Positions 17,059 through 25,043 of a stretch of 64,000 bases of DNA are shown piece after piece; position 1 is the stretch's first letter, and each line of letters begins with the position of its first letter. The notes beneath the pieces were generated by a model that saw only the letters and a list, made by a program, of their open reading frames with translations, searched no databases and had not been told where the DNA came from. Position numbers and translations under genes: made by a program. The stretch comes from Rhodanobacter denitrificans (GTDB lineage Bacteria > Pseudomonadota > Gammaproteobacteria > Xanthomonadales > Rhodanobacteraceae): the NCBI GenBank assembly GCA_003241385.1, contig QFPO01000006.1:1-64000 (forward strand). The letters run 5' to 3'.

Positions 17059-17459
17059 TCGGCGATCGCATCGTAGCCCCGGGCGCTGAACGCGATCAGG
17101 CAGATGCCGTGGCCGAACGGGTCGGCCAGCCGGACGATGCGGCCCCAGGCCGCCGAGCGGATGTCGCCCTCGCGGAGCGCGCCGGCGGCCTCGGCACGCG
17201 CGAGCGCGGCTTCGAGATCGTCGACGATCCAGTCCAGATGCACCGGCGTCCAGTGGCGGCGATAGTCGCGGCGATCCTCGGCCGCGGCGATGCTGTCCTG
17301 CGGCTGGTACAGCAGATGGATCGGCACGCCGGCGCCGAGCAGCTCGAGGCCGCCGCCGCCGAAGCGGCGGCCCGGTCTCAGGCCGAGCGCGGCGGTGTAG
17401 AACGCCTCGGCGCGCGCGAGGTCCGGTACGTCGATGTTGACCAGCAGGTTCGCATCCAT
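17040..17459 (-). CDS. glyoxalase/VOC superfamily protein
   Basis: 139 residues in one vicinal-oxygen-chelate domain. The N-terminal beta-alpha-beta unit is NLLVNIDVPDLARAEAFYTA, and the second half has VHLDWIVDDLEAALARAEAAG and ADPFGHGICLIAF. The ADPFGHGICL segment is the usual place for the last metal ligand, although the expected glutamate is not obvious. Function could be glyoxalase-like, dioxygenase-like or resistance-protein-like; nothing local decides. It is transcribed in the same direction as phhA, 66 bases downstream of it, and may share its transcript. Confidence 0.78.
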   Translation of the reverse strand: MDANLLVNIDVPDLARAEAFYTAALGLRPGRRFGGGGLELLGAGVPIHLLYQPQDSIAAAEDRRDYRRHWTPVHLDWIVDDLEAALARAEAAGALREGDIRSAAWGRIVRLADPFGHGICLIAFSARGYDAIAEPAAAI

Positions 17460-17525
17460 CGCTTGCGCCTCGGGCCGTCGCGGTTCAGCGGATCAGACAT
17501 CGCGGCGCGGCGCCGCGCAAGCGCC

Positions 17526-18416
17526 TCAGACGTCGCCGTCGTGCAGCCAGCCCTCGCCGCTGCCGCGCTGCAGGACGCGGTCGGTCGGCAGCACGTCGCC
17601 GGCCGGAATCGAAGGCTGGTCGGCCAGCCGCGCGTAGATCGGCGTGAAGTCCGGCCGCGTCGCGTCCATCAGCTGCTCGAAGCTGTCGATGACGTGGTAG
17701 GTCTTCTGGTAGGTGTCGATGCGGTAGCGCGTGCGCATGATGCGCTCCAGATCGAAGCCGATCCGGTTCGGCGCCGCCGATTCGAGCGAATGGATCGACT
17801 CGCCCTTCGACGAGACGATGCCCGCGCCGTAGATGCGCAGACCGTCATCCTGTCGGATCAGACCGAACTCGACCGTGTACCAGTACAGCCGGGTCAGGTT
17901 GACCAGCGCCTCGGCGCCGATCGCGTGCGCCTTCACGCCGCCCTTGCCGTAGGCCTCCATGTAGTCGGCGAACACCGGATTGAGCAGCAGCGGCACGTGC
18001 CCGAACAGGTCGTGGAACAGGTCCGGCTCGGCGATGTAGTCGATCTGGTCGGGCCGGCGGATCCACCAGGTGACCGGGAAGCGCCGGTTGGCCAGGTGGT
18101 CGAAGAAGGTCAGCTCCGGCAGCAGGCCCTCGACGCCGACCAGCTGCCAGCCGGTCGCACGCAGCAGCACCTCGTTGAGGTCGTCGAAGCGCGGAATCGC
18201 CTCCGGCGACATCTGGAAGCGCTCCTGATTGTCGATGAACTCGCGGCAGGCGCGGCCCTTGAGCAGCTCGCGCTGACGGCGGAACAGCGACGCCCAGGTC
18301 TGATGATCGGCCGGTGCGTAATCGCTCCACGGCTGCTCGACGATCGCGGTGGTGTAGACCGGCACGTAGCCTTTGTCGGTCTGCAGGCTTTCGACGCGAC
18401 GGGGCGCTTCGCTCAT
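17526..18416 (-). CDS. phhA: phenylalanine-4-hydroxylase
   Basis: 296 residues, the size of monomeric bacterial phenylalanine hydroxylases. It converts L-phenylalanine to tyrosine with a pterin cofactor and O2. The non-heme iron triad is intact: His135 and His140 in DLFHDLFGHVP, and Glu183 in YWYTVEFGL. The pterin-binding segment GLLPELTFFDHLANRRFP is also present. There is no N-terminal ACT regulatory domain. The pterin recycling enzyme PhhB is not in the window. The gene is divergent from an Lrp/AsnC-type regulator, with two identical-arm palindromes in the shared promoter region. By context the regulator very likely controls phhA in response to an aromatic amino acid. Confidence 0.95.
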   Translation of the reverse strand: MSEAPRRVESLQTDKGYVPVYTTAIVEQPWSDYAPADHQTWASLFRRQRELLKGRACREFIDNQERFQMSPEAIPRFDDLNEVLLRATGWQLVGVEGLLPELTFFDHLANRRFPVTWWIRRPDQIDYIAEPDLFHDLFGHVPLLLNPVFADYMEAYGKGGVKAHAIGAEALVNLTRLYWYTVEFGLIRQDDGLRIYGAGIVSSKGESIHSLESAAPNRIGFDLERIMRTRYRIDTYQKTYHVIDSFEQLMDATRPDFTPIYARLADQPSIPAGDVLPTDRVLQRGSGEGWLHDGDV

Positions 18417-18460
18417 CGGTGGCTCCGGCCGGACGGGAATGATTCATGCTATCCCGGATG

Positions 18461-18520
18461 TCGCGCAAGAAGTTTGCGATGTTGCGGCTGAAAGCGATAA
18501 TCGCGCAAGATAATTGCGTC
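18461..18520. promoter_or_regulatory. two matched palindromic operators, phhA / lrp-type regulator
   Basis: Two 20-base boxes, TCGCGCAAGAAGTTTGCGAT (18461-18480) and TCGCGCAAGATAATTGCGTC (18501-18520), start exactly 40 bases apart. Each has CGCAA and TTGCG arms around a five-base AT-rich core, a 15-base inverted repeat of the size typical for Lrp/AsnC family sites. Both lie between the divergent start codons of phhA (18416) and the regulator (18544). The 40-base period is about four helical turns and would put both sites on roughly one face of the DNA. Confidence 0.7.
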
Positions 18521-18543
18521 TGGATGAAAAACGGAGCAATGTC

Positions 18544-19026
18544 GTGGCGGAATCCGCGATTCGGCTCGATCGGACCGATCTGCGCCTGCTGACCCTGCTG
18601 CAGCGCGACGGCCGCGCCACCAACAGCGACATCGCCGCGCGCATCAACCTGTCGGCGTCGGCCTGTCTGCGCCGGATCCAGCGGCTCGAGGCGGCCGGCG
18701 TGATCGCCGGCTACGGAGCCTGGATCGATCCGAAGGCGGTCGGCCTCGGCCTGCAGGCCTTCGTGCGCGTGCAGCTGGAGAAGCACGGGCCGAGCGCGAT
18801 CGAACACTTCGTCGAGCGCGTGCAGCGCTGGGACGAGGTCGTCGCCTGCCACGCGCTGACCGGCGACATGGACTACCTGCTGCAGGTCGTCGTCGCCGAT
18901 CTGGAGCACTTCTCGCGCTTCCTGCTCGACAAGCTGCTCGACGCCTCCGGTGTCGCCGACATCAACTCGAGCTTCGTGCTGCGCACGGTCAAGCAGGCGC
19001 GGCAGCTGCCGATCGAGCCGGCCTAG
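18544..19026 (+). CDS. Lrp/AsnC family transcriptional regulator
   Basis: 160 residues from a GTG at 18544, preceded by CGGAG at a seven-base spacing. A TTG at 18514 is possible but lies inside the operator. Residues about 10-60 form the helix-turn-helix (RTDLRLLTLLQRDGR, SDIAARINLSASACLRRIQRL). The rest is the RAM/ACT-like ligand and oligomerisation domain, including VVACHALTGDMDYLLQV. Its position opposite phhA, across twin palindromes, points to a local regulator of phenylalanine breakdown that also controls itself. This is inference from context and family. The ligand is probably an aromatic amino acid. Confidence 0.9.
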   Translation: MAESAIRLDRTDLRLLTLLQRDGRATNSDIAARINLSASACLRRIQRLEAAGVIAGYGAWIDPKAVGLGLQAFVRVQLEKHGPSAIEHFVERVQRWDEVVACHALTGDMDYLLQVVVADLEHFSRFLLDKLLDASGVADINSSFVLRTVKQARQLPIEPA

Positions 19027-19201
19027 GTCGAGCCGCCGGACCGGGCGGCGCGATCGCAGATCACCGTCCTCGGCAGGGCGCCGGCGACGGCGCCATGCGC
19101 GGCCCGCGTGCGATGTCTTCGGCGCGCGTCGCGCTGCCGCGGTGTCGCGCGTCGCGGCGACTCGGCGATAATCGTCGGCCGCACGACAGGGCAGAGGAGC
19201 G

Positions 19202-20917
19202 GTGGTGCATCAGCGTCTGCGATCGGGCCTGGCGGCCGCCGTCATCGGCGTCGGTCTGGCCGGCTGTACGGCTACACGTCCGGCGCCGCCTACATCGGCG
19301 ACGACCGAGGCTCCCGCGATCGAGGTGCCGGCGATCGCCCGCCCCGGCGGCGAGACGCCGGAATGGTGGTTCCGTGCCGGTGCCGCGACTGCGTCCGCGG
19401 CGCGCGGCGGCACGGCCGGTCGCGCGCGCAATCTGATCGTGTTCATCGGCGACGGCATGAGTCTGGCGACGATCGCCTCCGCCCGCATCCTCGAAGGCCA
19501 GCGCCGCGGCGACTCGGGCGAGGAGAACCGCCTGAGCTTCGAGACGTTTCCGCATACCGCGCTCAGCCGCACCTACGAGACCAATCAGCAGACGCCCGAT
19601 TCGGCCGGCACGATGTCGGCGATCATGACCGGCGTGAAGACGCGGGCCGGCGTCATCAGCGTCAACCAGCGCGTGCCGCGCGGCGACTGCGCGGCGATGC
19701 GCGGCAACGAGGCAGTCACGCTGCTCGAGCTCGCGCAGGCCGCCGGCCTGGCGACCGGCGTCGTCACGACCGCTCGCGTCACGCACGCCACGCCGGCCGC
19801 GACCTACGGCCATTCGCCCGACCGGCACTGGGAGCACGACGCGGCACTACCGGCCGCGGCCCGTGCACAGGGCTGCCTCGATCTGGCGCGGCAGCTGGTC
19901 GAGTCGGCGGCGCCGATCGATCTCGTACTCGGCGGCGGCCGCGCGCGCTTCCTGCCGGCGTCGCAGCCCGATCCCGAATATGCCGGACGCAGCGGTCTGC
20001 GCCAGGACGGCCGCGATCTGACCGCCGAGTGGCTGCGCCATCCCGGCGCGGCCTACGTCTGGAACGCCGATCAGTTGAGCGCGCTCGATCCGGCGCGCAG
20101 CGGTCCGGTGCTCGGCCTGTTCGAGCCCGGCCACCTGCAGTACCAGCACGAGCGCGGCGCCGACGCCGGCGGCGAGCCGAGTCTCGCGACGATGACGCGA
20201 CTGGCGATCGACCGGCTCGCGCGTGCGCCGGACGGATACTTCCTGATGGTCGAGTCGGGCCGCATCGATCATGCCCATCACGCCGGCAACGCGTTTCGCG
20301 CGCTCGACGAGACGATCGCGCTGTCGGACGCGGTGCGCGTCGCACGCGAGATGACCGGCGCGGACGACACGCTGATCCTGGTCACCGCCGATCACGCGCA
20401 TACGCTGAGCTTCGCCGGCTATCCGGTGCGCGGCAATCCGATCCTCGGCCTCGTGCACGGCGTCGCCGACGAGGATCACGACGATCCGGGCCCGGCCCTG
20501 GATCTGCTCGGCCGGCCGTACACGACGCTGAGCTACGCGAACGGCCCCGGCTACGTCGGCGCCAGTGCCACCCAGGCGGCCGGCAGCAAGCGCTTTCCGC
20601 ATCTCCCCGGCCGCGCCGAGCCGGCGACCGGACGCCCCGACCTGCGCGGCATCGACACCGGGTCGCCGGACTATCTGCAGGAGGCGCTGCTGCCGCTGGC
20701 GTCCGAGTCGCACAGCGGGGAGGACGTCGCGGTGTTCGCGAGCGGTCCGGGCGCCGATGCGGTGCGCGGCTCGCTCGAGCAGAACGTGCTGTTCCATCTG
20801 CTGGCCCAGGCCAATACGCCGATCCGGCGCACGCTGTGCGCGCTCGGCAGCTGCGATCGCCAAGGCATTCCGGTGACGCTGCCCGAGCGCGCGCGCCTGC
20901 TCGAACTGCGTCGCTGA
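19202..20917 (+). CDS. lipoprotein alkaline phosphatase
   Basis: 571 residues from GTG 19202 (GTG 19205 is equally possible) behind AGAGGAG. The N-terminus is a lipoprotein signal with lipobox VGLAGC (Cys22), so the enzyme should be anchored to a membrane facing the periplasm. The alkaline-phosphatase superfamily core is present: NLIVFIGDGMSLATIASARI with the first metal aspartate, PDSAGTMSAIMTG with the phosphorylated serine, MVESGRIDHAHHAGN with the zinc-ligand histidines, and LVTADHAHTLSF. The enzyme would hydrolyse phosphomonoesters. It is monocistronic, and no Pho box was identified. Confidence 0.9.
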   Translation: MVHQRLRSGLAAAVIGVGLAGCTATRPAPPTSATTEAPAIEVPAIARPGGETPEWWFRAGAATASAARGGTAGRARNLIVFIGDGMSLATIASARILEGQRRGDSGEENRLSFETFPHTALSRTYETNQQTPDSAGTMSAIMTGVKTRAGVISVNQRVPRGDCAAMRGNEAVTLLELAQAAGLATGVVTTARVTHATPAATYGHSPDRHWEHDAALPAAARAQGCLDLARQLVESAAPIDLVLGGGRARFLPASQPDPEYAGRSGLRQDGRDLTAEWLRHPGAAYVWNADQLSALDPARSGPVLGLFEPGHLQYQHERGADAGGEPSLATMTRLAIDRLARAPDGYFLMVESGRIDHAHHAGNAFRALDETIALSDAVRVAREMTGADDTLILVTADHAHTLSFAGYPVRGNPILGLVHGVADEDHDDPGPALDLLGRPYTTLSYANGPGYVGASATQAAGSKRFPHLPGRAEPATGRPDLRGIDTGSPDYLQEALLPLASESHSGEDVAVFASGPGADAVRGSLEQNVLFHLLAQANTPIRRTLCALGSCDRQGIPVTLPERARLLELRR

Positions 20918-21093
20918 GTGCGGCGCGATTCGCCACGCGGCAGGCGAGCTCGACGGCCCTGCGATCGACGCCGCAATCGAACGTCGGCCGATCGCGCAAC
21001 GCGGGCATCCGCGCCGCACCGAACCGCTGTTCGGCACGGCGCAGGTGCATGCCGCAGCCGCGCAAGAGTGTGCATTTTCCACGCGCCGGCAGG

Positions 21094-21110
21094 GTTCAGC
21101 GGCAATTCAA
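21094..21110 (+). promoter_or_regulatory. candidate PhoP box (direct repeat)
   Basis: GTTCAG (21094-21099) and ATTCAA (21105-21110) are hexamers repeated directly with an 11-base period (6-5-6). That is the geometry of OmpR/PhoP-type response-regulator sites. It lies about 65 bases upstream of the PepSY-phoP-phoQ operon, so autoregulation by the encoded PhoP is plausible. No strong -10 follows at the ideal distance, which lowers confidence. Confidence 0.4.
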
Positions 21111-21172
21111 TCCGTGCTGTCGAGACTGTCGCTCCGCGGTCAGCCTTGCGCCTGATTGCGGGCGCCTTCAAG

Positions 21173-21421
21173 ATGAAGTCCATGCCTCTGTCCCGCTGGT
21201 TGTTGTCACTGATCGTCCTGCCGGTCGCGCTCGGAATCGCGTGCCCTGCGTTCGCACGCGAGATCAGCGTGCAGGAGGCGGTCGATCAGGTGCAGCGCGA
21301 GACCGACGGCAAGGTGTTGTCGGTGCAGACGATGGAACGCAACAAGCGCAAGATCTACCACATCAAGGTGCTGACTCGGGACGGCCAGGTGAAGGTGTTC
21401 CAGATCCGCGCCAACCAATAA
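21173..21421 (+). CDS. small exported PepSY-domain protein
   Basis: 82 residues. ATG 21173 or 21182 both precede a signal peptide (LSLIVLPVALGIACPAFA, cleavage before REIS). The mature 55 residues are a single PepSY unit: EAVDQVQRETDGKVLSVQ, then KIYHIKVLTRDGQVKVFQI. PepSY domains are thought to inhibit or modulate proteases in the envelope. The gene is 19 bases upstream of the response regulator, so it is the first gene of a pepSY-phoP-phoQ operon. Its product may modulate periplasmic sensing by the kinase. That role is inferred from position only. Confidence 0.85.
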   Translation: MKSMPLSRWLLSLIVLPVALGIACPAFAREISVQEAVDQVQRETDGKVLSVQTMERNKRKIYHIKVLTRDGQVKVFQIRANQ

Positions 21422-21440
21422 GGCATTAAGGAGATCCGAC

Positions 21441-22154
21441 ATGCGCGTACTGCTGGTCGAAGACGAAGCGCCGCTGCGCGAGACCCTGGCGGCCCGGCTC
21501 AAGCGGGATGGGTTCGCGGTCGATGCGGCGGGCGACGGCGAAGAGGGTCTCTACCTGGGCCGCGAGGTTCCGTTCGACGTGGCGATCATCGACCTCGGTC
21601 TGCCCAAGCTGTCGGGCATGGATCTGGTCAAGCAGCTGCGCGACGGCGGCCAGCGCTATCCGATCCTGATCCTGACCGCGCGTTCGTCGTGGCAGGACAA
21701 GGTGCAGGGCCTCAAGAACGGCGCCGACGACTACCTCGTCAAGCCGTTCCACGTCGAGGAACTGCTCGCCCGCATGAACGCGCTGGTGCGCCGCGCCAGC
21801 GGCTGGTCGCGTCCGCAGCTGGAGTGCGGCCCGATCGTGCTCGACACCACCGCGCAGACCGTGCACGTCAACGGCCAGTCGGTCGACCTGACGAGCTACG
21901 AGTACAAGGTGCTCGAGTATCTGATGCTGCACGCCGGCGAGCTGGTCTCCAAGGCCGATCTGACCGAGCACATCTACCAGCAGGATTTCGATCGCGATTC
22001 GAACGTGCTGGAAGTGTTCATCGGTCGCCTGCGCCGCAAGCTCGACCCGGAGAACACGATCAAGCCGATCGAGACCGTGCGCGGTCGCGGCTATCGGTTC
22101 GCGCTCGAGCGCACCGACACGCCGGAAGAAGCGGAAACCGCAACCGGCAACTGA
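21441..22154 (+). CDS. phoP: OmpR-family response regulator, PhoP-like
   Basis: 237 residues. The receiver domain has acidic residues VEDEA, phospho-acceptor Asp51 in IIDLGLP, and Lys101 in YLVKPF. The C-terminal winged helix (about 125-225) has LTSYEYKVLEYLM and the recognition helix SNVLEVFIGRLRRKL, then the wing VRGRGYRF. The ribosome binding site is AAGGAGA. It is followed after three bases by the cognate kinase gene. It fits PhoP, the regulator answering low Mg2+ or cationic peptides in Gammaproteobacteria. The nearby mprF-acvB and glycosylation genes are plausible targets. Confidence 0.9.
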   Translation: MRVLLVEDEAPLRETLAARLKRDGFAVDAAGDGEEGLYLGREVPFDVAIIDLGLPKLSGMDLVKQLRDGGQRYPILILTARSSWQDKVQGLKNGADDYLVKPFHVEELLARMNALVRRASGWSRPQLECGPIVLDTTAQTVHVNGQSVDLTSYEYKVLEYLMLHAGELVSKADLTEHIYQQDFDRDSNVLEVFIGRLRRKLDPENTIKPIETVRGRGYRFALERTDTPEEAETATGN

Positions 22155-22157
22155 TCG

Positions 22158-23543
22158 ATGCCACGGCCGCTGTCGCTGCAGGCGCGCTCGCTGGCAGCGG
22201 CCGGTATTGCGCTGACGGCCTTCCTCGGTCTGGCGTTCTTCGCGCTCGACCAGGCGTTCTACGACGCTGCGGAAGGCTCGATGCGCGAGCGGCTGCAAAG
22301 CTACGTATTCGCCTATCTGGCCGGGTCCGATACGACGCGCGGCGGTGAGCTGCTGCCGCCGGAGTACGGGCCCGATCCGCGTTTCGATCGTCCGGCCGGA
22401 TCGGGCCTGTATGCCGGCATCGTCGGCGCGAAGATCCGCGGCGCCAAGGATCAGGTCTGGCGATCGCCCTCGGCGCAGGGGCGCGACCTGCCGTTCGGCG
22501 AGGAGCTGCCGCAGGGCGCGGTGCGTTTCCGCGGTCCGATCAGGACCGACCAGGGCGATCTGTTCCTGCTCTCGCAGGGCGTGACCTGGAACACGCCCGG
22601 CGGCGGCGAGTTGCAGCTGACGTTCCATGTCGCCGAGGACGTCAACGGCCTGCGCCGTCAGGTCGAGATCTACCGGCGCACCCTGCTGGCCTGGCTCGGC
22701 GGCCTCGGTGTCCTGCTGTTGCTGCTGCTGATGGCGGTGCTGCACTGGAGCCTGGCGCCGCTGCGGACGCTGACGCGCGATCTGCGCCGCGTCGAACAGG
22801 GCGGCCAGCAGCGCCTGACCGGCAACTACCCGGTCGAGGTCGCCGGCATCACGACCGGCCTCAACGCGTTCATCGACGGCGAGCGCCACCGCCTGACGCG
22901 CTATCGCAACACGCTGGCCGATCTCGCGCACAGCCTCAAGACGCCGCTCGCGGTCGTGCGCAACCAGCTCGAGTCCGACAGCGATCCGGAGCAGCTGCGC
23001 TGGACCGTGCTCGAGCAGGTCGGCCGCATGGACGAGATCGTCGCCTATCAGCTCTCGCGCGCCGCGACCTCGGGACACTCCACGTTCGCCGCGCCGCTGC
23101 CGGTCGAGCCGTACGCCGAAGAGGTCGTGCGCAGTCTCGAGAAGATCTACGTCGCCAAGAACATCCTGTGCGAGTTCGACATCGACAGCCAGTCGCGCTT
23201 CCACGGCGAGCTCGGCGACCTGATGGAAGTGCTCGGCAACCTGCTCGAGAACGCGTTCAAATGGGCCGCGCACCGCGTCGTGCTGACGGTGCGCGAGATT
23301 CCGACGCGCGACAAGGCGCGGCCGGGCCTGCAGATCCTCGTCGAGGACGACGGACCGGGCATTCCCGATGACAAGATCGAGCACATCCTGCAGCGCGGCG
23401 TGCGCGGCGACGAGCGTGTGCAGGGGCACGGCATCGGCCTGTCGATCGTGCAGGACATCGTCAAGGCCTATCGCGGTGAGCTGGTCGTCTCGCGTTCGGC
23501 GCTCGGCGGCGCGCGCTTCGACGCACGCTTCCGCGTGAACTGA
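22158..23543 (+). CDS. phoQ: sensor histidine kinase, PhoQ-like
   Basis: 461 residues. Transmembrane helix 1 is at about 10-34 and helix 2 at about 176-199. They enclose a periplasmic sensor of about 140 residues that contains acidic stretches (EYGPDPRFDRP, FGEELPQG), as expected for a divalent-cation or peptide sensor. The HAMP region is followed by the H-box LAHSLKTPLAVV with His258; HSLKTP is characteristic of PhoQ. ATP-binding motifs are LLENAFKWA, EDDGPGIPDD and GHGIGLSIV. It begins three bases after phoP and is translationally close-coupled. It is convergent with the acvB-like gene. Confidence 0.9.
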   Translation: MPRPLSLQARSLAAAGIALTAFLGLAFFALDQAFYDAAEGSMRERLQSYVFAYLAGSDTTRGGELLPPEYGPDPRFDRPAGSGLYAGIVGAKIRGAKDQVWRSPSAQGRDLPFGEELPQGAVRFRGPIRTDQGDLFLLSQGVTWNTPGGGELQLTFHVAEDVNGLRRQVEIYRRTLLAWLGGLGVLLLLLLMAVLHWSLAPLRTLTRDLRRVEQGGQQRLTGNYPVEVAGITTGLNAFIDGERHRLTRYRNTLADLAHSLKTPLAVVRNQLESDSDPEQLRWTVLEQVGRMDEIVAYQLSRAATSGHSTFAAPLPVEPYAEEVVRSLEKIYVAKNILCEFDIDSQSRFHGELGDLMEVLGNLLENAFKWAAHRVVLTVREIPTRDKARPGLQILVEDDGPGIPDDKIEHILQRGVRGDERVQGHGIGLSIVQDIVKAYRGELVVSRSALGGARFDARFRVN

Positions 23544-23585
23544 GCGAGCGGATCTCGCGAGCGGGCGCCCGCCCGCGGTGCCGCG

Positions 23586-25043
23586 TCAGTGCGGCTTGGC
23601 GCCTTCGAGGATCGTCGCGGTCAGGCGCTCGTAGTCGCCGCCGAAATGGTGGTTGCCCGGCAGCGTGACGACGCGGAAGCGCTGCCGGTCGATGCGCGTG
23701 CAGGCGTTGTCGTCGTCGCCTTCGCCGGCCACGCACAGCAGCGGCACGGTCAGCTTGTCGATCTCCGGCGCGACCGGCTGGCCCTCGTCGCTGTCGCTCA
23801 TCCAGTTGCTGACGTGGAACTCGAACGTGGCGTTCAACCCGGGCGCGAGCGCCGCGCCGTAGGCGATGCGCGCACGCGTCGCGTCGGGCAGCCGGTTCAG
23901 CGCGAACGGCAGCACCTCGGCGCCCATCGAGTAGCCGATGACGATCGCGCTGCGCTTGCCCCAGCGCTGCAGGTAGTGCGTCAGGATGCGGTCCAGATCC
24001 TGCGCGGTGCGTTCGGGTGTCTTGGCCGACCAGAAGTACTTCAGCGTCGACAGGCCGACGACCGGGATGCCGCGGCCGGCGAGCGTGTCGGCGACCTCGC
24101 GATCGAGGCCGGCCCAGCCGCCGTCGCCGGTCAGGATCACCGCCATGCGCTCGTCGGTGCCGCCGCTGGCCGACACTTCGACCAGCGGCAGATCGGCCAG
24201 ATCGGTCGGCGCGCCCGAACGATCGGCGCGCCGCGCGTCGGCGGCGAGCGCGTCGAACGCGCCGAGATAGTCCGCGCGCCAGGCCGGCTGCAGCCGGTAG
24301 TCCGGATCGGCGGCGCTCGACGCGACATAGCGCGCGCCCGGCACCGCGGCGACGAAGGCCTCGACGTCGCCGGCGGCGGTCGACTGCAGCACGATCCAGG
24401 GCGCCGGCGCCGCGGTCGGTTCCAGCGCTTCGCGATGCGGCGTCGAGTCCGGATGGCTGCGCAGCGCGTAGGCGCCGCACAGCGACTTGTCGAGTGCGAC
24501 GGTCGGCGAGAAGCCCAGGCTGAGCGCGCCGGCGAACGTGCCGGGCGGCTGCTGAACCAGGATCGCGTAGGCCATCGTCGCGCCGGCGCCGACGCCGGCG
24601 AGCAGCGGCGGCGTGAAGCGCGCCAGGCGATAGTGCGACTGCACGGCGCGGCCCAGATCCTCGAAATCCGACGACAGGTACAGGCACGGCGCATCGTCGC
24701 GATCGACGGTCGCGGCGAAGCGCGCGTAGTCGATGCCGACGACGAGGGCGCCGCGCTCGGCCAGCGGCTCGGCCAGCGCGGTCATCGCCGCGTTCCATCC
24801 GCCCTGGTCGGACAGGTACAACACGACGTCGCTCGGGACACCGGCCGGCTCGATCACGGTCAGCGCGCCGAAGCGGCCGAATGCGAAGCCGCTGCCGGTG
24901 CGGACCGGGCCGGCCGCCGCCGGCGCCTGCGTGTCCGCGACGGTGGAACGCGGCAGGTCGGTGTGGCGCAGCCAGACGACGCCGATGCCGATCACCAGCG
25001 TGATCATCGAAAGCCAGAAGACGAGCGGGCGCAGTCGGGTCAT
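23586..25043 (-). CDS. acvB: AcvB/VirJ family lysyl-PG hydrolase-like protein
   Basis: 485 residues from an ATG that overlaps the mprF stop as ATGA. One N-terminal membrane helix (residues 8-24) anchors or exports it. Two alpha/beta-hydrolase-like halves follow: the first has LAGVGAGATMAYA, where the nucleophile position is Ala, so it is probably inactive. The second is the VirJ domain with VIGYSMGAEVLPF (nucleophile Ser), VILTGDGGWAGLD and a terminal PGNHHFGGDY with a likely catalytic His. In Agrobacterium and Rhizobium, AcvB is encoded with the MprF homologue LpiA and cleaves lysyl-phosphatidylglycerol in the periplasm. The same gene order here supports that function. Confidence 0.85.
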   Translation of the reverse strand: MTRLRPLVFWLSMITLVIGIGVVWLRHTDLPRSTVADTQAPAAAGPVRTGSGFAFGRFGALTVIEPAGVPSDVVLYLSDQGGWNAAMTALAEPLAERGALVVGIDYARFAATVDRDDAPCLYLSSDFEDLGRAVQSHYRLARFTPPLLAGVGAGATMAYAILVQQPPGTFAGALSLGFSPTVALDKSLCGAYALRSHPDSTPHREALEPTAAPAPWIVLQSTAAGDVEAFVAAVPGARYVASSAADPDYRLQPAWRADYLGAFDALAADARRADRSGAPTDLADLPLVEVSASGGTDERMAVILTGDGGWAGLDREVADTLAGRGIPVVGLSTLKYFWSAKTPERTAQDLDRILTHYLQRWGKRSAIVIGYSMGAEVLPFALNRLPDATRARIAYGAALAPGLNATFEFHVSNWMSDSDEGQPVAPEIDKLTVPLLCVAGEGDDDNACTRIDRQRFRVVTLPGNHHFGGDYERLTATILEGAKPH

